Assembly: GCF_003086295.3 (NCBI RefSeq)
Contig: NC_092040.1
Coordinates: 1,736,001 to 1,800,000 of the forward strand
From: Arachis hypogaea
Lineage: Eukaryota; Streptophyta; Magnoliopsida; Fabales; Fabaceae
DNA length: 64,000 nucleotides
Direction of reading: 5' to 3'
Position numbers and translations under genes: made by a program. The notes under the pieces were generated by a model, which was not told the origin of the DNA, did not search any database, and saw only the letters and a list, made by a program, of their open reading frames with translations. Below are positions 1 through 11,939 of this stretch, piece by piece. Within the stretch, counting starts at the first letter, position 1; the number at the start of each line of letters is the position of its first letter.

Positions 1-147
1 GGAGATGCCAACGTTAATGAAAAAAGTGAGTGCCACTAACGTTGGCAAAGCAAAAAAAGACCCACGTTAACTTCCACGTTAACTAAGTTAACATGGTAGT
101 TAACGTGGGCAAAAGTCCCACCTGGCAGCCTGACCATGCCTTCTTCA

Positions 148-651
148 AACACGCATAACTTGAGCCACAAAGCTCCAAATGAGGTGATTCTAGCGGCATT
201 GGAAAGTAGGATTCCAGAGATTTCCAATCATATATGGCACTACATGGTTGACACTAAATTTGAGGTAGAAAAACTGCCCCGAAAGTGCAAAGATGAACAT
301 GGTATCAACCTGTAGTAAGGCCAACTGACCTCTTCACCTTCCAAGAAGTGTAACTCGAGTTGTAAAGCTCCAAATGATGCGCTTCCAAAGGCGTTGGAAA
401 GTAGACATCCAGAGATTTCCAACAATATATAATAGTATGGGGTGGAAATTGATTTTGAGCTCCAGAACCTGGAAATATTAAGCCCCCGGTCGCTAGCGTT
501 ATCGGGACTCACGTTTTCCATTAACGCTAGCGACTATGCCAGCAACCATGTCCACTTCAAAGGCGTATAACTTGAGTTACAGAGATTCAATTGAGGTGAT
601 TCTAGTTGCATTAGAAAGCTGACATTCAGAGCTTTCCAACGATATATAATA
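148..651 (+). repeat. Three diverged direct repeats inside the LTR
   Basis: Three related units of about 93 bp lie at about 148-240, 344-436 and 558-651. Each has an 'AACTTGAG/AACTCGAG' start, 'AAAGCTCCAAATGA' or a variant, 'GCATTGGAAAG' and 'CCAGAGATTTCCAA' followed by ATATAT. Spacing is about 196 and 214 bp. They look like an old tandem expansion in the U3 part of the LTR. Confidence 0.6.
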
Positions 652-725
652 CTCTATAGTGGGCATGTAATTGGAGCATAAACAAGAGGCATCTTTTAAG
701 CCCCAAAAACACCAATTGGTAACAA

Positions 726-807
726 GTGCAACGTTAGCCACAATAACTTTGGCACTAACGCCACACTTGTAGCGTTAGTGTGGCTAACGACAGTACTAAC
801 GTTGCAC
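726..807. repeat. Long imperfect hairpin in LTR U3
   Basis: GTGCAACGTTAG at about 727 is answered by CTAACGTTGCAC ending near 807, with further pairing arms (GCCACAATAAC/ GTTAGTGTGGC) inside. Similar GTTAAC/ACGTTGGC palindromes occur at about 60-110. Function is unknown; it is a structural feature of the LTR. Confidence 0.5.
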
Positions 808-2036
808 CTGGACCTCAACTTGGTTCACTTCTCTCTCAAGTCCACTTCAAAGCTCAAGCAAGCAAGCCCACAATTGTCAACCAATCAAGGCCACAAGAAG
901 CATCTAGAATAGGAATTTTCATTTAATTGTAATTTGCTTTTAATTTCATTTTGTAATTTAGGAGAGTCTATATAAAGGCCTTAGTCTTTACATTCAAGGG
1001 GGACTGAAACATAGAATTGAAGGAAGGGGGAGAGAGTGAAGACCAATTCGAATTTCTGTGAATTGGCACACTCCAAGGGCAGTGGGTCTTCGGACCCCTC
1101 CCCTCAACCACTCTTCTTCCTTTTCTCTTCTTTTCTTCCTTAGGAGTAGTTTCTTTTCTTTGTACCTTCCATTTATGAATTTTGAAGTTTTAATTTCAGT
1201 TTAATCTTTATCTTTATTTTTCTGCAATTTCTTTCTTTTCTATTTTGGTAGAGCAATGATCAACTAACTCTTTTCATTGGGTTAGAGAGCTCTATTGTGA
1301 TTCAATGGATCAATTGTAGTTCTTATTCTTCTTCTTCTTTCTTTTCTCTTGATTTTACTAGAGAGCTTTCGATCTTCATCCAATTGGGTAATTGTCTTGG
1401 AAGAGAAATTGCTCATACTTGGATTTCCTCTGAACCTTGGAAGAGGAATGAGGAAATCATGCTAGAAATGCTCTCTCACATTGGATTAGGTTGGGGGTTG
1501 GATGGATATTGTGACATGTAATCCTACCAATACTTTGATCTATGAATGTGTGTGGTATAATCAGTGACCAAACTTCATCTCTTCCCATGAGCAATTAAAT
1601 CAAGGAATTGGACAATTGTTCAAGCTTAGAGAGATTGGATTGCCAAGGAATTGGGATCCAATCACTTAAGATTGCCAAGGAGATCAATGAATGCATTGAT
1701 TGAGGAAGAGATGAGAATGAACTTGATCTGGAGGATTGCAATATCTCTTGATCCCAATGTTCATTTTATTTTTAGTTCTTACATTTACTTTTCTTGCCAT
1801 TTTACTCTTCTGCACTTTATAGCTTTTCTTTACTTTTATGCCATTTACATTTCCTTGTTACTTATCACTCCAATATGATTCGTCTAACTAGGATAATCAA
1901 TTAATCATTGTTTGCTTAATCCGTTAATCTCTGTGGGATTCGACCTCACTCTTTATTATTTGACGACAATTCGGTATACTTGCCGAAGGAAAATTTGTTG
2001 AGAGACAAGTTTTCACGCATCAAAAGACACGTCCAC

Positions 2037-4257
2037 ATGATACACGGCGGATTTGCGGGAGGAGAAATCTCCAAATCATCCTGCAAGTGACACCTCAAAG
2101 AAGTATACCATGTCGAAGGAAAGAAGGAGGCGCCAGACATCCCAGCAATTACGTTTACCAAAGAAGACGCATCCAGAATCATCTCAGGACACGACAACCC
2201 CATGGTCATCACTATCATACTGGCAAACGCCAACCTCCACTGTACATTAATTGACCAAGGAAGCTCCGCCGACATCTTATTCAAAACTGCCTTCGACAAG
2301 CTCGGCTTAGAAGAAAAAGAGCTAAGAGCATACCCGAACAGCCTGTTCGGACTTGGGGATACCCCAGTACAACCACTGGGATACGTATCGCTACATACAA
2401 CCTTCGAAAAGGGGAACCAATCCAGAACACTCAAGATAGACTACATCGTGGTCAACGTAAGCTCAGCCTACAATGCCTTAATAGGTCGGACAACGTTAAA
2501 CCAACTCGGCGCAATAGTTTCAACTCCACATCTATGTATAAAATTCCCAACTGCAGAAGGGATAGCTACAATAAAAGCAGATCAAAGGATGGCGCGTCAC
2601 TGTTATAACGAAAGTCTAAACCTCAGAGGCGAAGGAGAAGAGTTCCACACAATCGAACTTGGTGGAGTTCAGAGGCGAGAAGAACTCCGTCCACATCCCG
2701 AAGGTAAAGTAGAGAAAGTTCAGATCGGAGACACCTCGGATAAGACAACTAATATTGGCACAATCCTGAAAGGAGACGTAAAGGAATCACTCATACAGTT
2801 CCTACGAGATAATGTTGATCTCTTCGCATGGAAAGCTGCCGACATGCCAGGCATAGATCCTGAACTGATGAGCCACAAGTTGGCAGTCTATCCGGGATCC
2901 CGGCCGGTACAACAAAGACGAAGAAAACTCGGGACAAAACGGTCTCAAGCTGTAGCAGAACAAGTGCAAGCACTGCTAGAGGCAGGATTCATAAGAGAAG
3001 TTAAATACCCACTATGGCTAGCAAACGTGGTCTTGGTGAGAAAGTCAAATGGGAAGTGGCGAATGTGCACCGACTACACCGACCTCAACAAAGTCTGCCC
3101 AAAAGATCCTTATCCACTCCCAAGCATCGACGCTCTAGTAGATGCCTCATCAGGATATAAGTATCTCTCGTTTATGAATGCATACTCAGGGTACAACCAG
3201 ATCCCAATGTATCCACCGGATCAAGAAAAAACCTCGTTCCTAGCACCCAAAGCAAACTATTACTACATCGTAATGCCTTTCGGCCTTAAGAACGCGGGAG
3301 CTACTTATCAAAGGCTAATGAATAAGGTCTTCTCAGACCACATCGTAAAAATCATGGAGGTCTACATGGATGACATGTTGATAAAGACACAAAGTGAAGA
3401 GACATTACTGTCTGACTTGGTTCAAGTGTTCGACACCATACGGAAGCATGGCATGTGACTTAACCCGGCTAAATGCACCTTTGCAGTAGAAGCAGGTAAA
3501 TTCTTGGGCTTTATGCTCACACAAAGAGGAATCGAAGCAAATCCAGATAAATGCCAGGCCATACTCAACATGAAGAGCCCAACCTGCGTCAAAGAGGTAC
3601 AACAACTCAATGGGAGATTGGCGGCCTTGTCCAGATTCCTAGCAGGGTCAGCGATAAGATCCCTCCCCTTCTACGCTACTTTAAGGAAGGGAAAGAACTT
3701 CGAGTGGACAACTGAATGTGAGCAAGCCTTCCGAGACTTCAAAAAATTCTTGGGATGGCCACCTATCCTATCTCGACCATGAGAAGGAGAACCACTCATA
3801 TTGTACCTCGCAGTAGGAAGTCGAGCAATAGCCTCATCACTAATTAGAGAAGACGAGGGTGGGCAACAACCCATCTACTTCATTAGTAAAGCACTGCAGG
3901 GGTCAGAACTGAACTACCAGAAAATAGAGAAGTTTGCCTACGCTCTCATACTAACATCCCGATGACTTCGCCCGTACTTCCAAGCTCATACCATTAAGGT
4001 TTGGACCAACCAGCCCATAAAGGGGATATTGCAGAAAACAAAACTAGCAGGAAGAATCCTACAATGGGCAATCGAGTTGTCCGAGTTCGACCTCCAATAC
4101 AAGGCGCGGACAGCCATTAAATCACAATACCTAGCCGACTTCATTGCAGAATTCACAGATACCCTGGAGATCCCCATAGAGTGGAATATATAGGTAGACG
4201 GTTTCTCGAATAAAACCGGAAGCGGTGTAGGTGTGATAATCGAAATCAACCAAGGAA
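2037..4257 (+). pseudogene. gag-pol remnant: gag end, aspartic protease, reverse transcriptase, RNase H
   Basis: One reading frame runs through this block with stops at 2088, 3456, 3780, 3963 and 4191; four of the five (all but the TAG at 4191) look like CGA-to-TGA type losses because the homologous family residue is arginine or the flanking protein stays in frame. It starts with the gag/protease linker (IHGGFAGGE), then the protease active-site motif LIDQGSSADIL near 2250, then reverse transcriptase with the catalytic YMDD box near 3363 and the KFLGFMLTQRGIEANP connection near 3500. The first RNase H follows (about 3790-4180). The protein would have copied element RNA into DNA. The frame is lost by an indel near 4255, where the second RNase H continues in another frame. 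Nothing suggests present function. Confidence 0.85.
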
Positions 4258-4263
4258 CCCAAC

Positions 4264-4857
4264 TTGAGCTTTTTCCTCAAAATCGGATTCCCGGCCTCAA
4301 ATAACCAGGCGGAATACGAAGCGTTATTAGCTGGTTTGAAGCTGGCTAGGGAGGTTGGAGATCAGAAACTCAACATCTACAGCGACTCACAAGTCGTTAC
4401 CTCACAAATAACAGGGAGCTACCAAGCCAAAGATCCTACCATGAAAAAATATTTGGATAAAACCAAGGAACAACTCAGACAACTCGAGGAATATAGGATC
4501 TGCCACATACCCCGCGAGCAAAACGCCCGAGCTGACGCACTCTCAAAACTAGCCAGCACCAAACCAGGGGGCAACAATAGAAGCCTCATCCAGGAAATAC
4601 TGCAGAACCCGTCAATTTCGGAAGAAGAAAAAGTCCTAGCCATAACAGGTCAGGATCAAGGCTGGATGACCCCCATAATTAACTACCTCAAAACAGAAGT
4701 GCTCCCTACAGATGAAAAAGGAGGCAAAGAGGTTGAAAAGGGAGACACAGTACTACACTATCATAAACAACACCCTGTACAAAAGAGGGATCTCAATACC
4801 ATTGTTAAAATGCGTACCGACCTCCAATACAAAGGAAGTCTTGGAGGAAGTACATAG
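4264..4857 (+). pseudogene. Second, archaeal-type RNase H (aRH) of the Tat element
   Basis: This 197-codon open stretch holds the extra RNase H domain that separates the usual RNase H from integrase in Tat elements. The acidic active-site positions are visible: NNQAEYEAL, IYSDSQ and ARADALS. The domain's beginning (VDGFSNKTGSGVGVII, about 4194-4245) is in the preceding frame, so a frameshift splits it near 4255. Its C-terminal end overlaps the integrase frame from about 4712, marking a second frameshift. The role of the second RNase H in these elements is not settled. Confidence 0.8.
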
Positions 4858-5899
4858 CGCCATTTGTGGTAATCATCTCGGAGCGCAAGCTCTCACCAAA
4901 AAGGTACTCCGGGCGGGATTCTATTGGCCAACTCTACGAAAGAAAGCTACAGAATTTGTAAAGACATGTCCACCATGTCAGAAGCATGCCAACCTTCACA
5001 TCGCCCCGCCGGAAAAGCTCATCAGCGTGACCTCACCCTGGCCATTTTCAAAGTGGGGACTCGATCTTCTCGGACCCTTTCCACAGGGATCGGGACAAGT
5101 CAAATTCTTCATAGTAGGGATAGACTATTTCACAAAATGGATCGAGGCAGAACCCCTAGCCAATGCCACTACTCAAAGAAGCCAGAAATTCCTATATAGG
5201 AACATCGTTACAAGGTTCGGGGTCCCATACTCCATCACCACAGACAATGGCACCCAATTCACAGATGTAGGCTTCAGAAAACTAGTGGCCGACTTGAATA
5301 TAAAACACCAGTTCACCTCCGTCGAACATCCCCAAGCCAATGGACAAGCCGAAGCGGCCAACAAAGTCATATTGGCCGGGCTGAAACAGAGACTGCAACA
5401 AGCAAAGGGAGCTTGGGCCGAGGAACTTCCACAAGTCCTATGGGCGTATCGAACAACTCCCCATTCTACTACGAACGAATCACCATTTCGATTAGCATAC
5501 GGAGTGGAGGCAATGATTCCAATAGAAGTTAAGGAAGGGTCTCCCCGAGTAGTCCACTACAATGAACAAACCAACTCTCAACTTCAAAGAGAAGAGCTTG
5601 ACCTACTTCCGAAAATCCAAGAAAGAGCTCGGATCAGAGAAGAAGCACTAAAGCGGTGAATGGCTTCCAGGTATAATCAAAAGGTAGTGCCAAGAGGTTT
5701 TGCTGAGAATGATCTCATTCTAATAAGAAATGATATTGAAACAACTCGACCCAGAGAAGGAAAGCTGGCAGCCAACTGGAAAGGACCCTACCGAGTCATA
5801 GAAGTACTTAGGAAGGGCTACTACAGACTGTCCGAACTCGAGGGACGAGAACTCCCCAGATCATGGCACGCCTGTAACCTAAGAAGGTATTATAGCTAG
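4712..5899 (+). pseudogene. Integrase of the Tat element
   Basis: Integrase with an N-terminal HHCC zinc finger (HSAICGNHLG ... CPPCQKH), the catalytic DDE core (LDLLGPF, TTDNGTQF, GQAEAANK) and a C-terminal domain without chromodomain (NWKGPYRVIEV), ending at a TAG at 5897-5899. An in-frame TGA at 5657 interrupts it just before MASRYNQKV. It would insert the DNA copy into the genome. The frame differs from the aRH stretch, so the original polyprotein is broken by an indel in the 4700-4850 overlap. Confidence 0.85.
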
Positions 5900-6823
5900 G
5901 AAAGGTAAAAGATCTCATCACAAGATACACTCTTTTTCCTGAAAAGGTTTTTTAATGAGGCATCAAGACTGAGATTTAATCCGACTTAAGGGTACGAAAA
6001 ACTCCTGCATGTATATATTTGCACTTTCTTTGAATAAAATACATTTCAGATACTCTACAAACTCCCAAGATGCATTAATCTGAAGCATTCATCGTCCGAT
6101 TATAAAGCAACAGATCGATAGAAAGTGAAGAACAGATTCACTGTACGATCTCGATAGGAATGATCGTCCGACAAAGGTGAAAACGCGATTCACCTAAAGG
6201 ACGATCAAACCGGGACAGAAACCACCATCTACAAATCGGCAAAGATAACACAGAATAATGCAAGAAGTTATCGAAAGTGATCCCAAAAAGAACCTGACGA
6301 GGTCTTATGGATTGCTATATAATAACTTAAAAAAACTGGCCGACACTAAAAAGTCGGACCAAGTCAACCCAAGTTATCAGCAAATCCCTGAAAGAGACCT
6401 GACAAAGGTCCAAGAAAGAGGATTACAAAAATAACTTAGAAGGGGACCAACACAAAGAAATCGGTTATGGGGCGCTAAAAATACAAGCAAGCGCGAGGAA
6501 ACCGAGAAACAAGTTGGACCCCCACAGTCACGGCCTCAAAGGATCCAAGTTACAAACAATAAGTACGAAAGCAATCCAAAGAGGTCAAGCAGCAAGATTC
6601 CAACACTCTTAGAAACCAGAAGCGATACCATGTTAAAGCTCAATAAAAGCATAGTATGATAAAGCTTCAAGAGGCCACCAAAATCTACCTCAGAAAGCTA
6701 CTTTTGGTTTTCAAAATAAAAGTTGCCAGGCAGGCAACTAAAAAGCGTTAGCAGTTAAACAAAACAATAAACAGTTCAAAAGCCCACAAACCGGTCTATT
6801 TACACAAATACTTAAAAATAAGA
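5900..6823 (+). other. Non-coding 3' region of the Tat element
   Basis: No coding potential recognised. The stretch is moderately GC-rich with repeated short words (AAGTCGGACC, GATCG) also seen in the LTR, and lies between the pol stop and the end of the antisense ORF. Confidence 0.5.
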
Positions 6824-8708
6824 TCAGCAAAGATCGGGAGCCTTCCCGGCAGCATCAGTACGGGGAGAAGGAGGGCAAGTCTGAATAGGCACAGCATCTA
6901 CAGTTCCATCATCCCGGTTCAGAATCTGGCAATCCAGATCAGACATAACGGGAGGAACCGAGGAGGTTGACACTTTGACAGAAGGCACTGGGGGAAGTTC
7001 AGCATCATCATCATCCTGGTCATCAGGGACAATCTTACCATCCCTCACAACATTGTCCAGACTGAAGAGAGTAAGGTCGGCCTCAGGAGCAATAACCCAA
7101 ACCTGCTCCTTCAGGTTCTCATAGGCAGCAGTTACACTGCCAACAAGATGACCCTAGAGCTCAGAGTAATCAGCTCGGACGTTCTCTAACTCCTCCTTCA
7201 GACGCATTCCCTCCCGATAAGATATGACATAGTTATCCTTATGCCTCAGTGCCGTGTCCTCAGCCAGCCTTACAGAGGCAGCCAAAGAGAGGGAACTCGC
7301 CTTCTCATTCGCCAGATCTTTTTCCAACTTGGCCACCTTCACTTCAAGCTCTTCCTTCAAGCCTTTTATCCGATCAAACTCCCATTTGGCCTCCTCCATA
7401 AAAGCTTTGGTGGCATGGAGAGGAAGACTTTGAGCAGTTCGATACAGGGCCGCTCCCATGTGTGCCATCTTGATACTACTTCGAGTTATATAATTATAAT
7501 GATGAAGAAGTGACATGTCATCCATAGGGAGGACACCATAAGGACCGATTTGTTGATCTACAAACTCGATCGCATCAAAGTCAGGAGCATCAAGGTTGAA
7601 AGGCTAAATTGTTTCCTGCTTCTTACTAGGAGGAGCGCCAGAAGCAGCGGCAGAACTCTGTGGAAGATCGACCAGACGAACCCGAGGAATAGGAATTGCT
7701 TTCCTCGGCCCGGGAGAGCTCGACACAGGAGGCTTCACTGGAACTTGAGAAGACCCCTCTCCGGACACCTTGGCCGAGATGTTCAGAGCAGCAGTTGCCT
7801 TCTTTGCCTTTTTGAAGGCCTTCATGGAGTCATTATTTTTTTACATCTCTGCAAATACAGAATCAGCCATAGTAAAGGGTTACAATCACAAGAAGAGGAA
7901 GCAAAACTAAGAAAACAAGTACAAAAACAAGTCAGACAAGTACCCAAAACAGTCTGAACCAAGGATGGGTCATTCAAAAATCTTTTTGTATCAAGATGGG
8001 GTTGTTCCCCCATAAATCCTCAAGAACAACAACAAAAGCACGCTCAATCTCGTCAAGCATCTCCCATGTATACCGAGACACTCTCACATCCTTCTGCCAC
8101 TCTAGAGGAAAAGAAGGCTCATCATTTTTATCAAGAAAAAAGGGGCGGGCCCCCTCGACAGCACGAACTCTAAAGAATTAATTCTTAAAATCCTTAAAAG
8201 ACTCGTCATACATGGCGAAAACTTTATGGCACTGGGCAGACCTGAAAGAAACCCAGGAAGCTTTCTTTTTGGAAGAACCACCAGGCTTGGCAGAAATAAA
8301 CAGATAAAGGAAAAGAGTCTGAGAAGGTGTTACGCCTAACTCTTGGCAAAGTAGCTGAAAGATCTTGATAAAACCCCAGGAATTCAGGTGAAGCTGGGAT
8401 GGAGCAATGTTACACGACCACAACAGGTCGGTCTCGAAAGCAGTAAAAGGAAAAGTAATGTCCAACTGACTGAAGAAATATTCATAGGCATAGAAGAAGG
8501 GACGCTCTCCCTCGATGGAGGTAGGAAAACAAACCCTTTCATCAGAATCAGGAGCGACAAGCTCATAATCCCTCTCCCGGGCACTATTACCACAGATCCT
8601 ATGGCGCTTCCTCAGCTCTACACAAAATTCAGCATCCACAACAAAAACGCACATCAAGACCAGGGAGTCCAGCCAATCGGACATCCCCTCGGGAACTCTG
8701 GAAGACAT
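6824..8708 (-). pseudogene. Antisense ORF of the Tat element (Grande gene-23-like)
   Basis: Opposite to pol, an ATG at 8708 opens a 176-codon frame (MSSRVPEGMSDWL...) that continues with a stop near 8178 and a frameshift near 8015, then a probable intron around 7860-7950, a lysine/alanine/proline-rich segment (7825-7604), a coiled-coil segment (7525-7154, KEELEVKVAKLEKDL) and an acidic tail with a DDQDDDDAELPP run to the stop near 6824. Antisense additional ORFs downstream of pol are known in Tat elements such as maize Grande. The function is unknown in the family. The length, codon continuity across exons and coiled coil argue for an originally real gene; it is now broken. Confidence 0.55.
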
Positions 8709-9819
8709 CTATACAATGTTATTGCGAGAAGACATGAGGCCAACAAATCCTACAATAAGAAAAGAAGATGGGATTACTAAAAACATCTCGGACGAAGGAC
8801 AAAACAACTCGATTAATACGACACAGGCGAACAAACAGAAAAGGAAAACCCCAAGACTCAAACCAAAGTTCTAGGGCATCCTTTGGAGGCAATAACAAAG
8901 CAAGGTTTTCAGGAAAAATCTACAGCTCGCATCCCAGCATGTCTCAAACAAGAAAAGAAGACTTCAAACAAACAAAGCATTTCGAAAAAGGAAAGTAGAA
9001 ACACAAAAATCATCAAAGCCACTATCTTTCTACAGTCTACCAACAAAGAGCATTGTCAACAACACCAAGCAGAAAATCATCAAAAACACAACTTTTTGCA
9101 GACTCAAGCAAAAACCCTAAAAAGTATCAAGAGGAAGTCAAGAAAATGCACTCCAAGCAAAAAGCAAACTATAGGTATCATTATCTCCCACAAAAATAAT
9201 AGCCAGAAGCAACAATAGAACATGCAAACCCTTGGGAAACCGCAAAGAAGAAACACCAGGAATACGCGAAGAAGAAAAAACACATTACAGCGACAAGAAA
9301 ACACAAGATCATAAGAAAGGTTCAAACTTTTTCGACATTCAAGCAAATATCAACAATTTACCAGAGAATTAAAGACAAAGCAAATCGAAAAGAAAATGGA
9401 ACCAACCTGGAAAAAAGCAGGAAGCTTCAGAAAAGTTGGAGATAGAGAGACGGAATCACCGATCACTGAACGACACCGCAACGCAAGAAAAGCAAAATAT
9501 GGGTGAAAGACAGAAAGCGAGAGAACGAAGGGAGAAGTTACGAAGAGGAGCGAAGAAGGGAAACCGTTTTCTGATCGCAAATTCAAAATAAAAGGCCACA
9601 AGAAAAAACGGGGTAATTAATACCAATTAATGAAGGTATTAAACCCTTGCACGTTCCCAAAGCGCTGATATAAAAGCATGCGCTTTTAGAGAAAAACGTT
9701 CCACATTCAAAAAGCTTCTACAAAGGAATCGACAAAATGCTTGAGTTCGGCTTCACCAAAGAAGGACCGAAGTCAAGGACTCGACCTCAAAAAAGAAGAC
9801 CGAGCTCAAGCAGGGGCAC
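8709..9819 (+). other. Non-coding stretch between antisense ORF and 3' LTR
   Basis: Purine-rich on the plus strand (AAGAAGAAA-type runs), with no gene recognised. It would hold the antisense ORF's promoter and the polypurine tract; a weak tract CAAGCAGGGGCAC sits directly before the LTR at 9807-9819. Confidence 0.4.
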
Positions 9820-10360
9820 TGTTCATACCCTGAGTCGAGCTATCCGAGCCGGGATGTTCAGTAAACAAAGCTACCGACCTCTTAGGGTCAAGCGGACCGA
9901 CTTCTTTGTAAAGAAGTCGGCCAAAGCGATAGAAAAGCCCAAAGAAGGGCCCAACTCAAGGAATACGACCCAGATCCGAAAGGCAGCCCAAGCCAATAGA
10001 GACAAAGATGGTTCCATGGAAGATAAGCTGACCTCAACAAGAGATAAGATAAGATAAGATAACTAACTTATCTTATCCACAGAAGGTCACATCTCACCAT
10101 TATAAATACACTAGAGCACCTAGGTATAACTCATACTCTGATTCTACTCAATACCTGCTTAATACCCTTGCTAACTTAATCATCGGAGTCCCTTGCAGGT
10201 ACCCCCCACCCTTTGGTGACAAAGGATCAGCAGCATTCTCAGTTCCACAAGTCGGACACACCAGCTCCGGCCGCTATACACCTGACGGACACGTCAGCTC
10301 CGACCAACACAGACGATCTCGACCGAGATCGACCTATATTTTCAGGTAACCCTCGGAACA
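9820..10360 (+). mobile_element. 3' LTR of the Tat element
   Basis: A 541-bp block begins TGTTCATACC after a short purine tract and ends CCTCGGAACA, giving TGTTC/GAACA inverted ends. It contains a TATAAATA box at 10101-10108 and a GATAAGATAAGATAAG/CTTATCTTATC palindrome at about 10040-10077. The element immediately to the right is unrelated in orientation. The 5' partner LTR is not in the window. Confidence 0.7.
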
Positions 10361-11010
10361 GCTAGGTTCTGCGACTTCATGGCTATCCAAGCTTCATACG
10401 TCAAATCAAACTCGGACAATTCCACAGCCCATTATAACACCTGTCCTACAATATTTGTCTTTTGGAGGATGTGCTACATGAGTTGGTTAGTTCGAACTTT
10501 AATGGTGTGGGCTTGGAAATAAGGTCGTAGTCTTCTGGAGCCTAAAATGAGGGCATAAGTGAATTTTTCTATTCTTTGATAGTTTAATTCTACCCCTTGT
10601 AATACCTTGCTCGTGAAGTAGACAAGTCGCTGCACCTCCCTATCTTCTCAGACAAGGGCTAAGGTTACAGCCTTGTCTACAACTACTAAGTACAATATGA
10701 GCTCTTCTCCTTCTTCTGGTCAAGTAAGTATAGGTGGCTGGCTCAAAAAGTTTTGAAGTCTTGAAAAGCTTATTCATATTCTTGAGTCCACTAAAATTGA
10801 TTTCTCTTCTTGAGGATTTCAAAACAAGGGTAGAGATTTCAAGGTTAATCCCTCCAAGAATTTAGACAAGGTTACCAGCCTGCTGTTCAACTGCTGGACT
10901 TCCTTTAAACTGGTTGGGCTTTTCATCTCTACCAGGTTTGCTTCAATACCTCTTTGAGTGAGCATGTATCCCAAGAACTTTCCTGCTTCTATTGCAAAAA
11001 TTCACTTTGT
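10361..11010 (-). pseudogene. RT/RNase H fragment of the minus-strand gypsy relic
   Basis: The minus-strand translation parallels the first element's RT-RNase H connection: FLGYMLTQRGIEAN near 10950-10990, MKSPTSLKEVQQLN, then SRRLRPYFQAHTIKV-like and AVELSEFDLTYEA near 10400. Stops and indels interrupt it. It is cut at 10361 within the RNase H by the 3' LTR of the nested element. Confidence 0.7.
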
Positions 11011-11024
11011 CAGATTTAGTCTTG

Positions 11025-11939
11025 TTGTTTCTTCTATATTGATATACTTCTCAGACCGCTCTTGCACCTCATATAAAGATATTGGGTGTCTCTTTGATAT
11101 GGATTGAGAGAACGGTCTTTCTCTGAGGTCATTAACTAGCCCCATAATTACTGCTTCGGTTGGTAGGTTCTAAATCTCCAAACATGCTTCTTGAACCTTT
11201 TCATATAGGCTCAGAGAGATTCCTTGACTTCTTGTTTTACCCCTCATGAGGCTCGGAGCATGCTTAGCCTCATATTTATGGATGGAGAATCAGGTAAGAA
11301 AAATCCTTGCCAAGTCGTCAAAGCAGGTGACTGACTTGGGTGGTAAGCTGTCGAATTACTTCACGCCGCCTTGGTTAACGTAGTTGGAAAAGTTTTGCAG
11401 CGAGCTGCATCCAATGCTTCAGCCAAGTACATGCGACTCTTGAAATTAATCAAATGATGTCTTGGATCAGTCGTTCCATCATAGAAGTCCATGTCTGGGC
11501 TTTTAAAGTTTTTAAGAATTTTAGCCTACAAGATCTCGTTTGTGAATGGATCTTCGCCTTCTAAAGGCGTTTCTTCTCGATTAGCTCAGGATATCCTACC
11601 CTTGAGGTCGGATTCCAACTTCTTGAGTTTTTCTTCTAGTTCTCTTCGTCGTCGTACCTCCCTTCATAAGGCTCGTTCTAATTCACGTTGTCGTTCTAAT
11701 TCATTCTCAAGCTGCTCTAGCTGACCTTGATGCCTGTGAACTAGTCCTATGAACTCTATAGGTTCTCTTTCTCCCGACCCTCTCGATTGATGGACTTCTA
11801 AACTTATTCTTCGTCCTCCTTGATTTGTAGGATGAGTATCTCCAGCAAAACCTTTTCCCTTGTCAGGTGGGAGAGGTATAATGATTGTGCGAATGTTGTT
11901 ATGTTGCTCTTCTTCATAGGCCTCTGAATCAGAAGCCAT
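11025..11939 (-). pseudogene. gag of the minus-strand gypsy relic
   Basis: From an ATG at 11939 (MASDSEAYEEEQHNN) the reading covers an acidic/Q-rich N-terminus with a coiled coil (QGQLEQLENELERQ), then gag-like NFKSRMYLAEALDA and a GVKQEVKESL stretch, ending in a YINIEE-like motif at about 11030-11050. In intact elements protease would follow; here RT sequence follows at once, so about 2 kb is missing. Several stops are present. Confidence 0.65.

Larger units (their letters stand above)
1..2022 (+). mobile_element. Long LTR of a Ty3/gypsy retrotransposon (3' LTR or solo LTR, left end outside window)
   Basis: The segment has no long ORF and ends at 2022 in CA, immediately after a block (about 1930-2022) whose wording (TGTGGGATTCGACCTCACTC, then a C-rich/CGCATCA ending) is typical of the 3' end of Athila/Tat-type plant LTRs. 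A TATATAAAGG box at about 970 and a following transcribed-leader-like stretch with a GGGTCTTCGGACCC hairpin (about 1083) fit an LTR promoter on the plus strand. At 2023 the sequence changes abruptly to gag-pol of a different element, with no primer-binding site, so this LTR is inserted in that element, as a solo LTR or as the 3' end of an element extending left. The family is inferred, not proven. Confidence 0.65.
2023..10360 (+). mobile_element. Degraded Tat-lineage Ty3/gypsy LTR retrotransposon, 5' part missing
   Basis: Internal region with protease, reverse transcriptase, RNase H, a second archaeal-type RNase H and integrase in that order, then a long 3' region with an antisense ORF, and a 3' LTR (9820-10360). 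The second RNase H is the hallmark of the Tat lineage. The 5' LTR and most of gag lie left of the LTR inserted at 2022 or are lost. Several in-frame stops and two frameshifts make it non-autonomous. On the right it abuts the RNase H coding region of an opposite-strand gypsy relic, so it inserted into that relic. Confidence 0.85.
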
